A DNA stretch of 64,000 nucleotides from contig NZ_MBTF01000034.1 in the NCBI RefSeq assembly GCF_002013915.1, positions 468,321-532,320 on the forward strand, read 5' to 3'. The stretch comes from Mucilaginibacter pedocola (GTDB lineage Bacteria > Bacteroidota > Bacteroidia > Sphingobacteriales > Sphingobacteriaceae). The notes under the pieces were generated by a model, which saw only the letters and a list, made by a program, of their open reading frames with translations, was not told the origin of the DNA and did no database searches. Position 1 is the first letter of the stretch. Every line of letters begins with the position of its first letter. The translations under genes and the position numbers were made by a program. Of the stretch, positions 7,468-15,955 are shown one piece after another.

Positions 7468-8244
7468 TTAGTTCAGCTGTTTTCGAAAGGCACGTACATA
7501 TTTGCCTTTATGAAAAGCCCACTTTTTATCCTCATCCAATAAAACTTCAAATACATCTTTACTCATACTGGGGCCGAATCCATGGAATATCATTACCAGG
7601 ATCATATCATAAGCACGGAATATCAGTTTGTTGACCGCGGTTAACATGGCAGTGCTTTCGAAGCCAATCGTATTCCCGTTTTGCCTGTTCTTCAATTGCT
7701 CATCCAGTTGTTTACGAGAAGGATGTACATATGCGCAGGCTTTATAGAAAAAATCTTTAACTTCATCGCGGAACTGTTGCTGTTCAGGCGGCGGGAAAGG
7801 TGTGCTGTACCGGTCGATAACTTCAATAGATGAATTTGGAATACCATTGCGCAGGTGGTCAAGTTTATCCTCCAAACCAGCACCCATTTTTTCGTAGTCG
7901 ATAATTACATATTTGGTTATTAGCTCTATCAGATAACGCAACTCTCTTTTTGGGATATTATGAATACCGTTTTCCACCAGGGTTAGAATGCCCAATGCCG
8001 ATTCGTTGAGTTCATCGATCACATGGATGGTTAAAAAGTTATCGTAAATGTGTCTTGCACGGGTGCTGTAAATGGAAATACTACGAAGCGTTTCTGCAAA
8101 ATGCAATGTAATCTTCTTCAGGTATTTAATTTCATCCTGATAGGATTTGGATTCAAATACTTCCGCATGGTGCCTGCTAAGTTTATCAGCCATGGCATCC
8201 CTTACCGACGCTGCCCATTCTTCCAAAGAAAAGTTTTCCTCCAT
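7468..8244 (-). CDS. Unknown helical protein
   Basis: A 258-residue, predicted mostly helical cytoplasmic protein. I do not recognise a family. Notable segments are RELRYLIELITKYVIIDYEKMG and HPSRKQLDEQL, and a C-terminal LIFRAYDMILVMIFHGFGPSMS that is hydrophobic but interrupted by charges. There is no nucleotide-binding loop, zinc site or signal peptide. It precedes the DUF2971 gene on the same strand with a 168-bp gap, so it may be transcribed separately. Its position in the accessory block suggests a phage- or element-related role, but nothing in the sequence proves it. Confidence 0.65.
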   Translation of the reverse strand: MEENFSLEEWAASVRDAMADKLSRHHAEVFESKSYQDEIKYLKKITLHFAETLRSISIYSTRARHIYDNFLTIHVIDELNESALGILTLVENGIHNIPKRELRYLIELITKYVIIDYEKMGAGLEDKLDHLRNGIPNSSIEVIDRYSTPFPPPEQQQFRDEVKDFFYKACAYVHPSRKQLDEQLKNRQNGNTIGFESTAMLTAVNKLIFRAYDMILVMIFHGFGPSMSKDVFEVLLDEDKKWAFHKGKYVRAFRKQLN

Positions 8245-8666
8245 GCCTTATTAATTAAAACCGGCTTGCTGCCCTGTCGCACAAGCGTCATTCCATTTGT
8301 AAACTTTTATCTTCTGCATAGCTGTAATAAGCAGGATGTATAGTAGCACCTGATTTAGGCCTCCTATGCCAAATACGAACCTGACTTGGTTATTCATCAT
8401 ATGCTCGTCTCTAAAAATAAAAGAAATCAATTATAGTCACTGCTTATATTGAAAGATATCGGCTGTTAATGACTAAATAATTCCCGGCTAAACCTGGTAT
8501 ACCAAAGCTTGGAGTACAAAGCCTACACACTGATTGCATTATAGAATAATAATTTACCTGAATACTTGACATCAATTGCGGATTGCCTAACTTACAATCA
8601 ACTTTTGATTGACGCCCCGCTATTCCAAATATTAATCAAAGAGCTGGACCTTTAATTTGATAAGCC
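8245..8666. other. Intergenic, AT-rich, no gene seen
   Basis: This 422-bp stretch lies between two divergent genes and so holds their promoters. The only structure I see is an inverted repeat CAATCA-ACTTT-TGATTG (8595-8611), about 55 bp before the TTG start of the 82-aa gene, which could be an operator. Confidence 0.4.
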
Positions 8667-8915
8667 TTGTTTGACATTGAAACCATCTTAGCAGACTGCC
8701 CTCCATTTAGGATAACCGTGGAGATCGGCCTGAAAGAAACCGAATTGGAGATCGTGCCGCATTGGTCCGGTAATGAATATTACTGTAGCTTTTACGTATT
8801 CCATGAAGGCAGGGAAGCCGGAACGGTAATCAGTACCGATATTAATGAGTGGGCGTGGTTAACCAAGCCGGGACCCGAATGGCTGGCTCAGTATATCGGA
8901 AATGAAATCGACTAG
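8667..8915 (+). CDS. Small unknown protein with TTG start
   Basis: An 82-residue frame, acidic, with strands (FRITVEIGLKETELEIVP, YYCSFYVFHEG, REAGTVISTD) and a Trp-rich C-terminal helix (EWLAQYIGNEID). An in-frame stop lies two codons upstream (TAA at 8661), and no ATG occurs before the conserved-looking part, so TTG is the only reasonable initiator. The design resembles the short proteins at 14515 and 5062. It is convergent with the SRAP gene. Function unknown. Confidence 0.55.
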   Translation: MFDIETILADCPPFRITVEIGLKETELEIVPHWSGNEYYCSFYVFHEGREAGTVISTDINEWAWLTKPGPEWLAQYIGNEID

Positions 8916-8955
8916 TATTACCTGTAAGCTGCACCCATAGAAACAAAGAAATAAA

Positions 8956-9759
8956 CTAAAAAAGGTTGGATTGTGCCGGACCTGCCTCATCCTCGCCATA
9001 AACCGGCAACTTACCACCCCAATCATACAGCGCATCCCGCTGTTTGCCCTCCGGCTGTTCTTTGCCGCCACGAATAGAGAATACCGGGTAATGCACCAGG
9101 TCATCGGATGGGATACTATAATGAAAAAATTCCTCCATATCATCGTCGCCCAAATCATCCAAAACCCAGGCCTGCTCCATTTCCCTGGTCAGGAATAAAG
9201 GCATGCGGTGCTTATTATCGCCATCATTATGGATCCACATCATCTTCTCGTTGGGACCGCGCGTGAGCATCGAAAATGAGGCGAAATTATAAATATCGCC
9301 CGTTTTCTGGTCCACCTCCTGGCTTACCTGGTACAAAGCCGGCACATAAAACTGCTCCCGGCCCGCGATACTGATATGATAAGGGATCTTATTTTTAAAG
9401 CCTTTGACCTTACGGTGTTCAAAGATGCCCGTAGCCGGGATCAGGCAGCGGTTCTTACGCAAACGGTACCAATAAGATTTTTTGTCTTCGATCACTCGCT
9501 CTGAGCGCGCATTCACATAATTCCTTCGTTGGGCCTGGCGTTCCCTTGGGTTGTCAATAAAGACAGGCACCACGCCCCAGCCCATGTTCGCCAAAGCCAA
9601 CATCTGACGGTTAACCACAATCGGGTGCGTCGGCAAAACCTCGCAGGTAACATGGATCATATCATTCGGGTAATGCGCCAGATCGGGGGCCAGTTTGATC
9701 CCCTGAAAGTCTTTAGTGACCAATTTTATCTCTGAGTGAAAGCTGATATCCCTGCACAT
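8956..9759 (-). CDS. SOS response-associated peptidase (SRAP, YedK/HMCES family)
   Basis: All SRAP hallmarks are present: catalytic Cys2 exposed after Met removal, N83/R85/E87 in YVNARSE, E114 in GIFEH and H184 in KHRMPLF. The family forms a covalent thiazolidine link to abasic sites in ssDNA and protects them at stalled forks. At 267 residues it is longer than E. coli YedK (about 220); the extra C-terminal tail ends in AQSNLF, similar to a clamp-binding peptide. The gene shares a strand and a 6-bp gap with the 162-aa gene upstream, and the pair diverges from dinB-dnaE, consistent with DNA-damage control of both units. Confidence 0.93.
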   Translation of the reverse strand: MCRDISFHSEIKLVTKDFQGIKLAPDLAHYPNDMIHVTCEVLPTHPIVVNRQMLALANMGWGVVPVFIDNPRERQAQRRNYVNARSERVIEDKKSYWYRLRKNRCLIPATGIFEHRKVKGFKNKIPYHISIAGREQFYVPALYQVSQEVDQKTGDIYNFASFSMLTRGPNEKMMWIHNDGDNKHRMPLFLTREMEQAWVLDDLGDDDMEEFFHYSIPSDDLVHYPVFSIRGGKEQPEGKQRDALYDWGGKLPVYGEDEAGPAQSNLF

Positions 9760-9765
9760 GCTGAA

Positions 9766-10254
9766 TTATTTTATCATATCATAAAAAAGCGCCGTATGGC
9801 TTTGCTCACCCGAAGTGATCTCTGCTTTTAAACGGCCGTGTTCAACAAATATACGCACATCGTAGTGATCTTCCTTTTTCATGCGGATATAATGAATATA
9901 GGCCGAAACGTTTTTTACATAGGCTTTTTTCAACCTTTTTTCATGAAGCGCATCTATCGTACCATTAAAGAATAGGTTCAGTCCCGAACCGTTTTTCAAC
10001 AGTTTTACAACCGCCTGGTATTGGTTGAGGTCGAGCAGGTTTTGCATCTTGCCTTCTTTAGCTGCCAGCTCCGCTTCATGGCGGCGGGCTTCCTGCTCAT
10101 CCGCATAAGCGGATACCAGGAATGTTTGTTGCGCAGGCTGACCCGGCCACTGAAAGCGCTGGATCACCACATGGGGTTTGCCCATACCCATCAACTTTTT
10201 CAGGGTATCTTCCTTGATGCGCAAAAACGGATTATAAAACAAGCTATCAGTCAT
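9766..10254 (-). CDS. Unknown partner of the SRAP gene
   Basis: A 162-residue soluble protein. The middle is basic and helical (ARRHEAELAAKEGKMQNLLD), followed by a strand/helix part with KRLKKAYVKNVSAYIHYIR and YDVRIFVEHGRLKAEI. No known domain is recognised. It is the first gene of the SRAP transcription unit (6 bp to the SRAP start) and is preceded by a good -7 element, so it is likely expressed with SRAP upon DNA damage. The high Lys/Arg content fits a nucleic-acid-associated role, but this is inference. Confidence 0.72.
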   Translation of the reverse strand: MTDSLFYNPFLRIKEDTLKKLMGMGKPHVVIQRFQWPGQPAQQTFLVSAYADEQEARRHEAELAAKEGKMQNLLDLNQYQAVVKLLKNGSGLNLFFNGTIDALHEKRLKKAYVKNVSAYIHYIRMKKEDHYDVRIFVEHGRLKAEITSGEQSHTALFYDMIK

Positions 10255-10279
10255 TTAGCCCAGCCTCCAAATTTATTTT

Positions 10280-10287
10280 CAAATATA
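10280..10287 (-). promoter_or_regulatory. Putative -7 promoter element of the SRAP unit
   Basis: On the minus strand the sequence is TATATTTG, an exact match to the Bacteroidota sigma -7 consensus TAnnTTTG, 25 bp before the start codon at 10254. The matching -33 region would fall on the palindrome at 10297-10315, so a protein bound there would block it. Confidence 0.5.
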
Positions 10288-10296
10288 AACAAAATG

Positions 10297-10338
10297 CTAA
10301 TATTTTTAGTATTAGTTTTGTTATCCGTTTTGAAAACG
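10297..10338. promoter_or_regulatory. Two palindromes in the SRAP / dinB divergent promoter
   Basis: CTAATA-N7-TATTAG (10297-10315) and CGTTTT-G-AAAACG (10326-10338) lie side by side in the 145-bp space between the two divergent damage-response units. Their position makes them candidate operators for a LexA-like or S24/XRE-type repressor. No E. coli-type CTG-N10-CAG box is present. Confidence 0.45.
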
Positions 10339-10399
10339 AATAAAAATAAAATTCTGATGTGATTAACAACGAAGGTTGAACGAAGATAATTAAGGCAAA

Positions 10400-11557
10400 A
10401 TGAGCACAGACCGCCAGATCATCCACATGGACCAGGACGCATTTTTTGTTTCCGTGGAAGTCCGTAAAAACCCCCAACTGACTGGCAAACCGGTGATCAT
10501 CGGCAGCCTTTCCGACCGTGGCGTGGTCGCTTCGTGCAGCTATGAAGCCCGAAAATTCGGTATCCACTCCGCCATGCCCGCGCGCATGGCGCGGATGCTC
10601 TGCCCGCACGGCATCTGGATCCGGGGCAACATGGACGAATACTCCAAAGCCTCGCATGAGATCACCGAGATCCTCAAACAAAATGTCCCCCTTATTGAAA
10701 AAGCCAGCATCGATGAGCATTACATCGATATGTCCGGCATGGACAAGCATTTCGGCACCCTGCGCTATGCCAAGGAACTGCGGGCAAAAGTCATGAAAGA
10801 AACCGCGCTGCCGATCTCCTTCGGGCTTTCCGTCAACAAAACGGTATCCAAAATGGCCACCAACGAATGCAAACCCAACGGCGAACTCAATATTGAAAAA
10901 GCCGTCGTGCAGCCCTTTTTAAACCCGCTATCCATCCGTAAAATACCTGGGCTGGGCGAAAAGACTTTTATCAAACTGAGCGATATGGGCATTAAACGCA
11001 TCTATGAACTGTCACAGGTGCACCCCGAATACATGAACAGCATCTTGGGCAAGAACGGCATCTGGTTGTTACAAAAAGCCAGGGGCATCGATGATTCGCC
11101 TATTATCCCTTACCAGGAACAAAAATCCATCGGTACGCAAAGTACCTTCAAAAATGACAGCATCGACCTCGTATCCATCAATTACCTCCTGACCGCGATG
11201 GTCATGGAACTGGCTTTTGAGCTGCGCCAGAAAAAGAAACAGACCGCCTGTATCACCGTAACAGTCCGCTATTCTACGCGGGAAGACGTGACCAAACAGT
11301 CCAGCATTCCCTATACCGCGCTGGACGGGCCATTGATCAGCAAAACGAAAGAACTCTTTAAACAGGCCTATCAAAAACGGCTTCTCATCAGGCTCGTGGG
11401 TGTCCGCCTGTCCAGCCTGGTCAACGGCTTTGAACAGATCGACCTGTACAGCGAATCGGAAGAACAATACAGCCTGTGCCAGGCCATGGATAAGATCCGC
11501 CGCCGCTTTGGCCCGGATGCGATCAAACTGGCCTCGGGCATCAACCTCAATCTGTAA
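10400..11557 (+). CDS. dinB: Y-family translesion DNA polymerase (Pol IV/DinB-like)
   Basis: A 385-residue Y-family polymerase. Palm residues are intact: D11 and D13 in HMDQDAFFVSVE (F16 at the steric-gate position) and D105-E106 in SIDEHYID. The fingers motif SCSYEARKFGIHSAMP, the thumb HhH segment (IRKIPGLGEKTFIKLSDMGI) and a little-finger domain (IGTQSTFKND onward) follow in the normal order. Because the catalytic acids are kept, this is an active polymerase rather than the inactive ImuB type. The protein ends in INLNL, without a clear clamp-binding pentapeptide. The DnaE-type gene starts 4 bp after the stop, so both belong to one error-prone repair operon. Confidence 0.93.
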   Translation: MSTDRQIIHMDQDAFFVSVEVRKNPQLTGKPVIIGSLSDRGVVASCSYEARKFGIHSAMPARMARMLCPHGIWIRGNMDEYSKASHEITEILKQNVPLIEKASIDEHYIDMSGMDKHFGTLRYAKELRAKVMKETALPISFGLSVNKTVSKMATNECKPNGELNIEKAVVQPFLNPLSIRKIPGLGEKTFIKLSDMGIKRIYELSQVHPEYMNSILGKNGIWLLQKARGIDDSPIIPYQEQKSIGTQSTFKNDSIDLVSINYLLTAMVMELAFELRQKKKQTACITVTVRYSTREDVTKQSSIPYTALDGPLISKTKELFKQAYQKRLLIRLVGVRLSSLVNGFEQIDLYSESEEQYSLCQAMDKIRRRFGPDAIKLASGINLNL

Positions 11558-11561
11558 GGCT

Positions 11562-14504
11562 ATGTACCTGAACGTCCATTCCCAATACAGCCTCCGCTAC
11601 GGCACCCTGTCCATCCCGGCGCTGGTCGAAGAAGCCGTTGCCTGCGGCGTGACCCAAATGGTGCTGACCGATATCAACAATTCCACCGGCATCATGGAGT
11701 TTATGCGGGAATGCGACGAAAAAGGCATCAAGCCCATTGCCGGGCTGGAGTTCCGTAAAAACAAGCGCCTCCTGTATTTCGGCATCGCCCGCAACAAAGA
11801 AGGCATGAAGGAACTGAACGATTTCCTGACCGAACATAACCTCGAACAAAAGCCCTTACCTGACCTAGCCCCGGGCTTTCAAAACGCTTATGTAGTTTAT
11901 CCTTATGGCCACCCGGAACCCTTAAACGAAAACGAGTATTTAGGCATCCGCCACGAACAGCTCAACAGCCTGTTTAATAAGGATATTACCTCCATAAAAG
12001 ATAAACTACTCACTTTACAGCCGGTTTTTATCGGCGATAATATCGAATACCGCCTGCACGAATACCTGCGCGGCATCGACCTGAACGTGGTATTGACCGA
12101 GGTTAGCCCGGAAGATAAATGTAAAAAAACAGACCGGTTCCTGCCGCCCGGCCAGCTGGAAGCTAAGTTTGCACGGTATGCCTTTATCCTGGACAATACC
12201 CGCAACCTCATGAACCGCTGCGTCATGGATTATCCCAAAGGGCGGGTCAACCTCAACCGCCGCACTTTTACCGGCAACAAAAAGAACGACCGCGAACTGC
12301 TGGAAAAACTCGCGCTCAGCGGCATGGAATACCGTTACGGCAAAACCAATAAGGAAGCCCTGAAAAAAGTAAAGCATGAACTGAAGGTCATTTACGAACT
12401 GGACTTTTGCGCTTATTTCCTCATTACCTGGGATATCATCCGTTACTCCGGCTCGCAGGGCTATTACCATGTGGGGCGTGGCTCCGGTGCCAACAGCATT
12501 GTGGCCTACTGCCTCAAAATTACCGATGTTGACCCCATAGAACTGGACCTTTATTTTGAGCGGTTCCTTAATGCCCAGCGGACTTCCCCGCCCGATTTTG
12601 ATATCGATTATTCCTGGGATGAGCGGGAAGATGTACAGGATTACATTTTCAAACGTTACGGCAGCCAGCATACCGCGCTGCTCGGCACTATGTCCACCTT
12701 CAAAGACCGCAGCATCATCCGGGAGATCGGCAAAGTGATGGGCCTGCCCAAAGCCGAAATAGACGGCTTTACCGACCAGACGCGCGCAGCCGTTAACCAG
12801 AACAACGATACCTTCCGGAAGATCGTCGCCATTCATGAACGCATGGCCAATATGCCCAACCAGCGCTCCATCCATGCCGGCGGCGTTTTGATCACCGAAG
12901 AACCCATTACGTATTATACCGCCCTTGACCTGCCGCCGAAAGGCATGGCCACCGTGCAATGGGATATGTACGAAGCGGAAAAGATCGGTTTCGACAAATA
13001 CGATATCCTGAGCCAGCGCGGCATCGGGCATATCAAAATGGCCGTCCAACTGGTCGAAGAAAACCAGCAGCGCAAGATCGATATCCACCAGGTCAAAACC
13101 TTTATGCAAGACCCCTTAGTGAATGCCAATCTCAAAAAGGGAAATACCAAGGGGTGCTTTTATATCGAATCACCCGCCATGATGCAGCTCAACCGTAAAC
13201 TCCAGTGCGATAACTACCGTGTCCTCGTTGCTGCCAGCTCCATTATCCGCCCCGGCGTAGCCAGTTCCGGCATGATGGGAGAGTACATCAAGAACCACCA
13301 TAACCCCGGCCAGGTGAAATACCTGCACCCCGTGATGGAAGAACAACTCAAAGAAACCTATGGTGTGATGGTTTACCAGGAAGATGTGATCAAGATCTGT
13401 ATCCACTTCGCCGGGATGGACGGTACCGATGCCGATATCCTGCGCCGGGGCATGAGCGGCAAGTACCGCTCCAAAAAAGAGTTTGACCGGCTGGTAGAAC
13501 GTTTTCATGAAGGTGCCATCAAACTTGGCCGCGCCGAACACATTGTGAAAGAAGTATGGCGGCAGGTATCCTCATTCGCCGGTTACAGTTTTTCCAAAGC
13601 ACACTCCGCCAGCTTCGCCGTGGAAAGCTACCAGAGCCTTTACCTCAAAACGTATTTCCCCAGGGAGTTCATGGTCGCCGTCCTCAATAATTACGGCGGC
13701 TTTTACGACCGCGCACTCTACGTACAGGAACTGCAGCGTTCAGGCGGCATCGTGCACCTGCCCTGCGTGAACAACAGCGACAGCCTGGTGAACATCGGCG
13801 GCGTGGATGTCCACCTCGGCTTTGTCGGCATCCATGGGCTGAACGAAACCTTCATCGAACTCATACCAACAGAGCGCAAACTCAATGGCCCTTACCAGAG
13901 CCTCGAAGATTTTGTCAAACGTACCAGCATCGGTTTAGAACAGGCCATTACCCTCATCCGCGTGGGGGCGCTCCGTTTTACCGGCAAAAGCAAAAAAGAA
14001 CTGCTGTGGGCCATACACCTGCTCCTGGGCAACAAATCCAAACCCAGCAACAACGCAGAACTTTTCCAGGTAGAAGCCAAAAACTATGCCCTGCCCGTGC
14101 TCGTCAACACCCAGCTGGAGAATGCCTACCACGAACTGGAACTGCTCGGTTTCCCCATCAGCATGACCCTGTTCGACCTGCTGCAAACCGATTACCGGGG
14201 CGAGATAGGCGCTAACGACCTCATCAACCACGTAGGGCAGACCGTCAAAATAGTCGGCGAATATGTTTGCGAGAAAACCGTACACACCAAAAACAACCAG
14301 CGGATGTGGTTCGGCAACTTCCTCGATGCCGAAGGCAATACCTTTGACACCGTACATTTTCCCAACAACACGCCGCAATATCCTTTCCGCGGCAAAGGCT
14401 GCTACCTCATCCTCGGCAAGGTCGTCGCCGAATTCGGCTTCGCCAGCCTCGAAGTACAAAAATTCGCCAAGCTGCCCATCTTACCCAACCCCGTAATCTC
14501 TTAA
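11562..14504 (+). CDS. DnaE-type (C-family) DNA polymerase, probably error-prone
   Basis: 980 residues, starting at ATG 11562 (the same frame is open further upstream, into dinB, but the PHP domain begins with MYLNVHSQYSLRYGTLS). Order of domains: PHP (1 to about 210), polymerase palm with catalytic D345 and D347 in PPDFDIDYSWDE, the HVGRGSGANSIVAYCL fingers motif, a third acid in GFDKYDILSQ, then HhH and OB-like parts. It is shorter than replicative DnaE (about 1160) and lacks the long C-terminal tail, as in DnaE2/ImuC. It is encoded directly after a Y-family polymerase, the usual arrangement of damage-induced mutasomes, though here no ImuA/RecA-like partner is seen in the window. Confidence 0.92.
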   Translation: MYLNVHSQYSLRYGTLSIPALVEEAVACGVTQMVLTDINNSTGIMEFMRECDEKGIKPIAGLEFRKNKRLLYFGIARNKEGMKELNDFLTEHNLEQKPLPDLAPGFQNAYVVYPYGHPEPLNENEYLGIRHEQLNSLFNKDITSIKDKLLTLQPVFIGDNIEYRLHEYLRGIDLNVVLTEVSPEDKCKKTDRFLPPGQLEAKFARYAFILDNTRNLMNRCVMDYPKGRVNLNRRTFTGNKKNDRELLEKLALSGMEYRYGKTNKEALKKVKHELKVIYELDFCAYFLITWDIIRYSGSQGYYHVGRGSGANSIVAYCLKITDVDPIELDLYFERFLNAQRTSPPDFDIDYSWDEREDVQDYIFKRYGSQHTALLGTMSTFKDRSIIREIGKVMGLPKAEIDGFTDQTRAAVNQNNDTFRKIVAIHERMANMPNQRSIHAGGVLITEEPITYYTALDLPPKGMATVQWDMYEAEKIGFDKYDILSQRGIGHIKMAVQLVEENQQRKIDIHQVKTFMQDPLVNANLKKGNTKGCFYIESPAMMQLNRKLQCDNYRVLVAASSIIRPGVASSGMMGEYIKNHHNPGQVKYLHPVMEEQLKETYGVMVYQEDVIKICIHFAGMDGTDADILRRGMSGKYRSKKEFDRLVERFHEGAIKLGRAEHIVKEVWRQVSSFAGYSFSKAHSASFAVESYQSLYLKTYFPREFMVAVLNNYGGFYDRALYVQELQRSGGIVHLPCVNNSDSLVNIGGVDVHLGFVGIHGLNETFIELIPTERKLNGPYQSLEDFVKRTSIGLEQAITLIRVGALRFTGKSKKELLWAIHLLLGNKSKPSNNAELFQVEAKNYALPVLVNTQLENAYHELELLGFPISMTLFDLLQTDYRGEIGANDLINHVGQTVKIVGEYVCEKTVHTKNNQRMWFGNFLDAEGNTFDTVHFPNNTPQYPFRGKGCYLILGKVVAEFGFASLEVQKFAKLPILPNPVIS

Positions 14505-14514
14505 AACCAACCCC

Positions 14515-14754
14515 ATGGAAAGAATCAATATCCAATGCCTCATCGGCGGAAAAGAAACCCAGCTGCAGTTAGACAAAAAGGCCATGCCCGGCGAAAACGG
14601 CCCCTGTTTCATGATCACTGCGGATGGCTGCTTCAAAGGCTATATAACTCAAAAGAACGGAGCCTACCAGCCCATTGGCAGCCTTTACTTTATTATAGAA
14701 GACCTGCGGGCCATAGCTGAACAAATCGAAAGGCAAACTTCTTCCGCCATATAG
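14515..14754 (+). CDS. Small unknown protein in polymerase operon
   Basis: A 79-residue soluble protein starting 10 bp after the polymerase stop. It consists of strands (RINIQCLIGGKETQLQLD, CFMITADGCFKGYITQ) and a C-terminal helix (IIEDLRAIAEQIERQTSS), similar in design to the 77- and 82-aa proteins at 5062 and 8667. Spacing argues for co-transcription with dinB and the DnaE-type gene. Function unknown. Confidence 0.68.
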   Translation: MERINIQCLIGGKETQLQLDKKAMPGENGPCFMITADGCFKGYITQKNGAYQPIGSLYFIIEDLRAIAEQIERQTSSAI

Positions 14755-14790
14755 CATTGGGCAGTTGCCAATTATTATTTAGCTTCGTTT

Positions 14791-15486
14791 ATGGAAAACA
14801 GCCAAACGAAGAAAATGCTGATCCTGAGAGCCTGCGGTTCGGCCGGCGAGGATAAAGAATGCGTCAATATCAAAGCCCAAGCCGAGCTTTATGGTATATC
14901 CGTACATGATCATTGCCCAAAGACAAACGAAGAATTGATCCAGGCACTTAACGGCGGCGAAACCTTTGATTATATTTATTTAGCCAGCCATGGCAATGAA
15001 GAAGGTTTTGGGAATGAAGATGGTACCATCGATCTAACCTGGATGAACTTTGGTACACAGCTTTGTACTGCGACGTGTATGAACGAAGATTGTATTATTT
15101 TGCTGTCCTGTTGCCGGGGCGGCTTGAACCAGGTAGCGTACACTTTATTCTACTGCTGCGAAAAAATTGCCTATATCGCCGGGCCAAGGCAGAGCCTTTA
15201 TCCATACGACTTACTGATCGGGTTTAATATATTGTTATATAACCTGGAGCACCGCGGCATTGACCCGATAGTTGCCTGTGAAAAGATAAAAGCCGGAACT
15301 GATATCCGCTTCGTTTGTTTTGACCGGCTGGAGACCGAGTCGGAACCTGCTTACTGGATGCACATCAAACGCTTCAATCCAGAAACGCTAAATCAGGTAA
15401 ACGAGGCCAAAGAAAAAGCAAACGAAACACCCGCCTATATCCCGCCGGAAGTAAGCGGATACGTAAAAAGCAAAATCGTTCCCTGA
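14791..15486 (+). CDS. Caspase/CHAT-like cysteine peptidase
   Basis: A 231-residue stand-alone protein with the caspase-haemoglobinase fold signature of clan CD peptidases: strand KKMLILRACG, strand-loop YIYLASHGNEEGFG with candidate catalytic H67, and strand-turn CIILLSCCRGG with candidate catalytic C108 (CHAT families have LSAC here; C107 replaces the Ala). Downstream strand KIAYIAGPR and helix complete the fold. CHAT and caspase-like peptidases in bacteria often act as regulated effectors in defence or cell-death modules. The gene follows the 79-aa gene by 36 bp on the same strand as the polymerases and precedes the winged-helix gene by 23 bp, so it may be induced by DNA damage. No sensor domain is fused, so activation would need a partner. 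Confidence 0.72.
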   Translation: MENSQTKKMLILRACGSAGEDKECVNIKAQAELYGISVHDHCPKTNEELIQALNGGETFDYIYLASHGNEEGFGNEDGTIDLTWMNFGTQLCTATCMNEDCIILLSCCRGGLNQVAYTLFYCCEKIAYIAGPRQSLYPYDLLIGFNILLYNLEHRGIDPIVACEKIKAGTDIRFVCFDRLETESEPAYWMHIKRFNPETLNQVNEAKEKANETPAYIPPEVSGYVKSKIVP

Positions 15487-15509
15487 AAACACAACATAAA
15501 ATCATCATC

Positions 15510-15947
15510 ATGACACCTATAGCAGAAAGATTTTTACAAATATTCAAAGACACTAATACTGCACGCAATGCGATCCTTATGCCGCAGGTTATTACTCTTC
15601 AGGTAAATAAATGGCCTTTTGAGTTGCGTGAAAAGGCAGGCGAGGCTTACCAGACCTTAGCGGATGAAGAATACTTAACTTTTGAGCACAACAAATACAA
15701 GTTACTGGATAAAGGGTTTGATCACCTGTATGCAGATCAAAGCATTGCTCAGACGAGGCAGCTTGTTCTCGGCTTGTTTGAAAAGAACAACCTGAAACCC
15801 GGCCATATCTTACCCCATGGCGTATTGAACAGCGCGAGGTTAAAATGGAACGCCTATCACCAGGAAAAACTGGGTACCACATTAACGGACCTACAAAAGG
15901 AAGGTGATCTTGGGTTGGAACAGTTGGGTTACCGCTTGCTTAAATAA
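15510..15947 (+). CDS. Winged-helix-type protein next to the caspase-like gene
   Basis: 145 residues that look like two tandem winged-helix units: a first with helices and a wing around KAGEAYQTLADEEYLTFEHNKYKLLDKGFDHLY (split here by position: residues about 42-74), and a second with QLVLGLFEKNNLKPGHILP and LTDLQKEGDLGLEQLGYRLLK. The pattern (short helix, recognition helix, two strands reading EEYLTF and KYKLLDKG) is typical of DNA-binding or protein-binding wHTH domains. It is probably the partner or regulator of the caspase-like peptidase 23 bp upstream. A decayed copy of this gene lies at about 32007-32175. Convergent with the Abi gene, with only 8 bp between stops. Confidence 0.6.
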   Translation: MTPIAERFLQIFKDTNTARNAILMPQVITLQVNKWPFELREKAGEAYQTLADEEYLTFEHNKYKLLDKGFDHLYADQSIAQTRQLVLGLFEKNNLKPGHILPHGVLNSARLKWNAYHQEKLGTTLTDLQKEGDLGLEQLGYRLLK

Positions 15948-15955
15948 AAAGCGAA

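Noticed and set aside
10254..10400. E. coli-type LexA box
   Set aside because: No CTG-N10-CAG sequence in the divergent region; only other palindromes.
12015..13109. 364-residue minus-strand frame inside the polymerase gene
   Set aside because: It is the antisense shadow of the conserved DnaE palm region.
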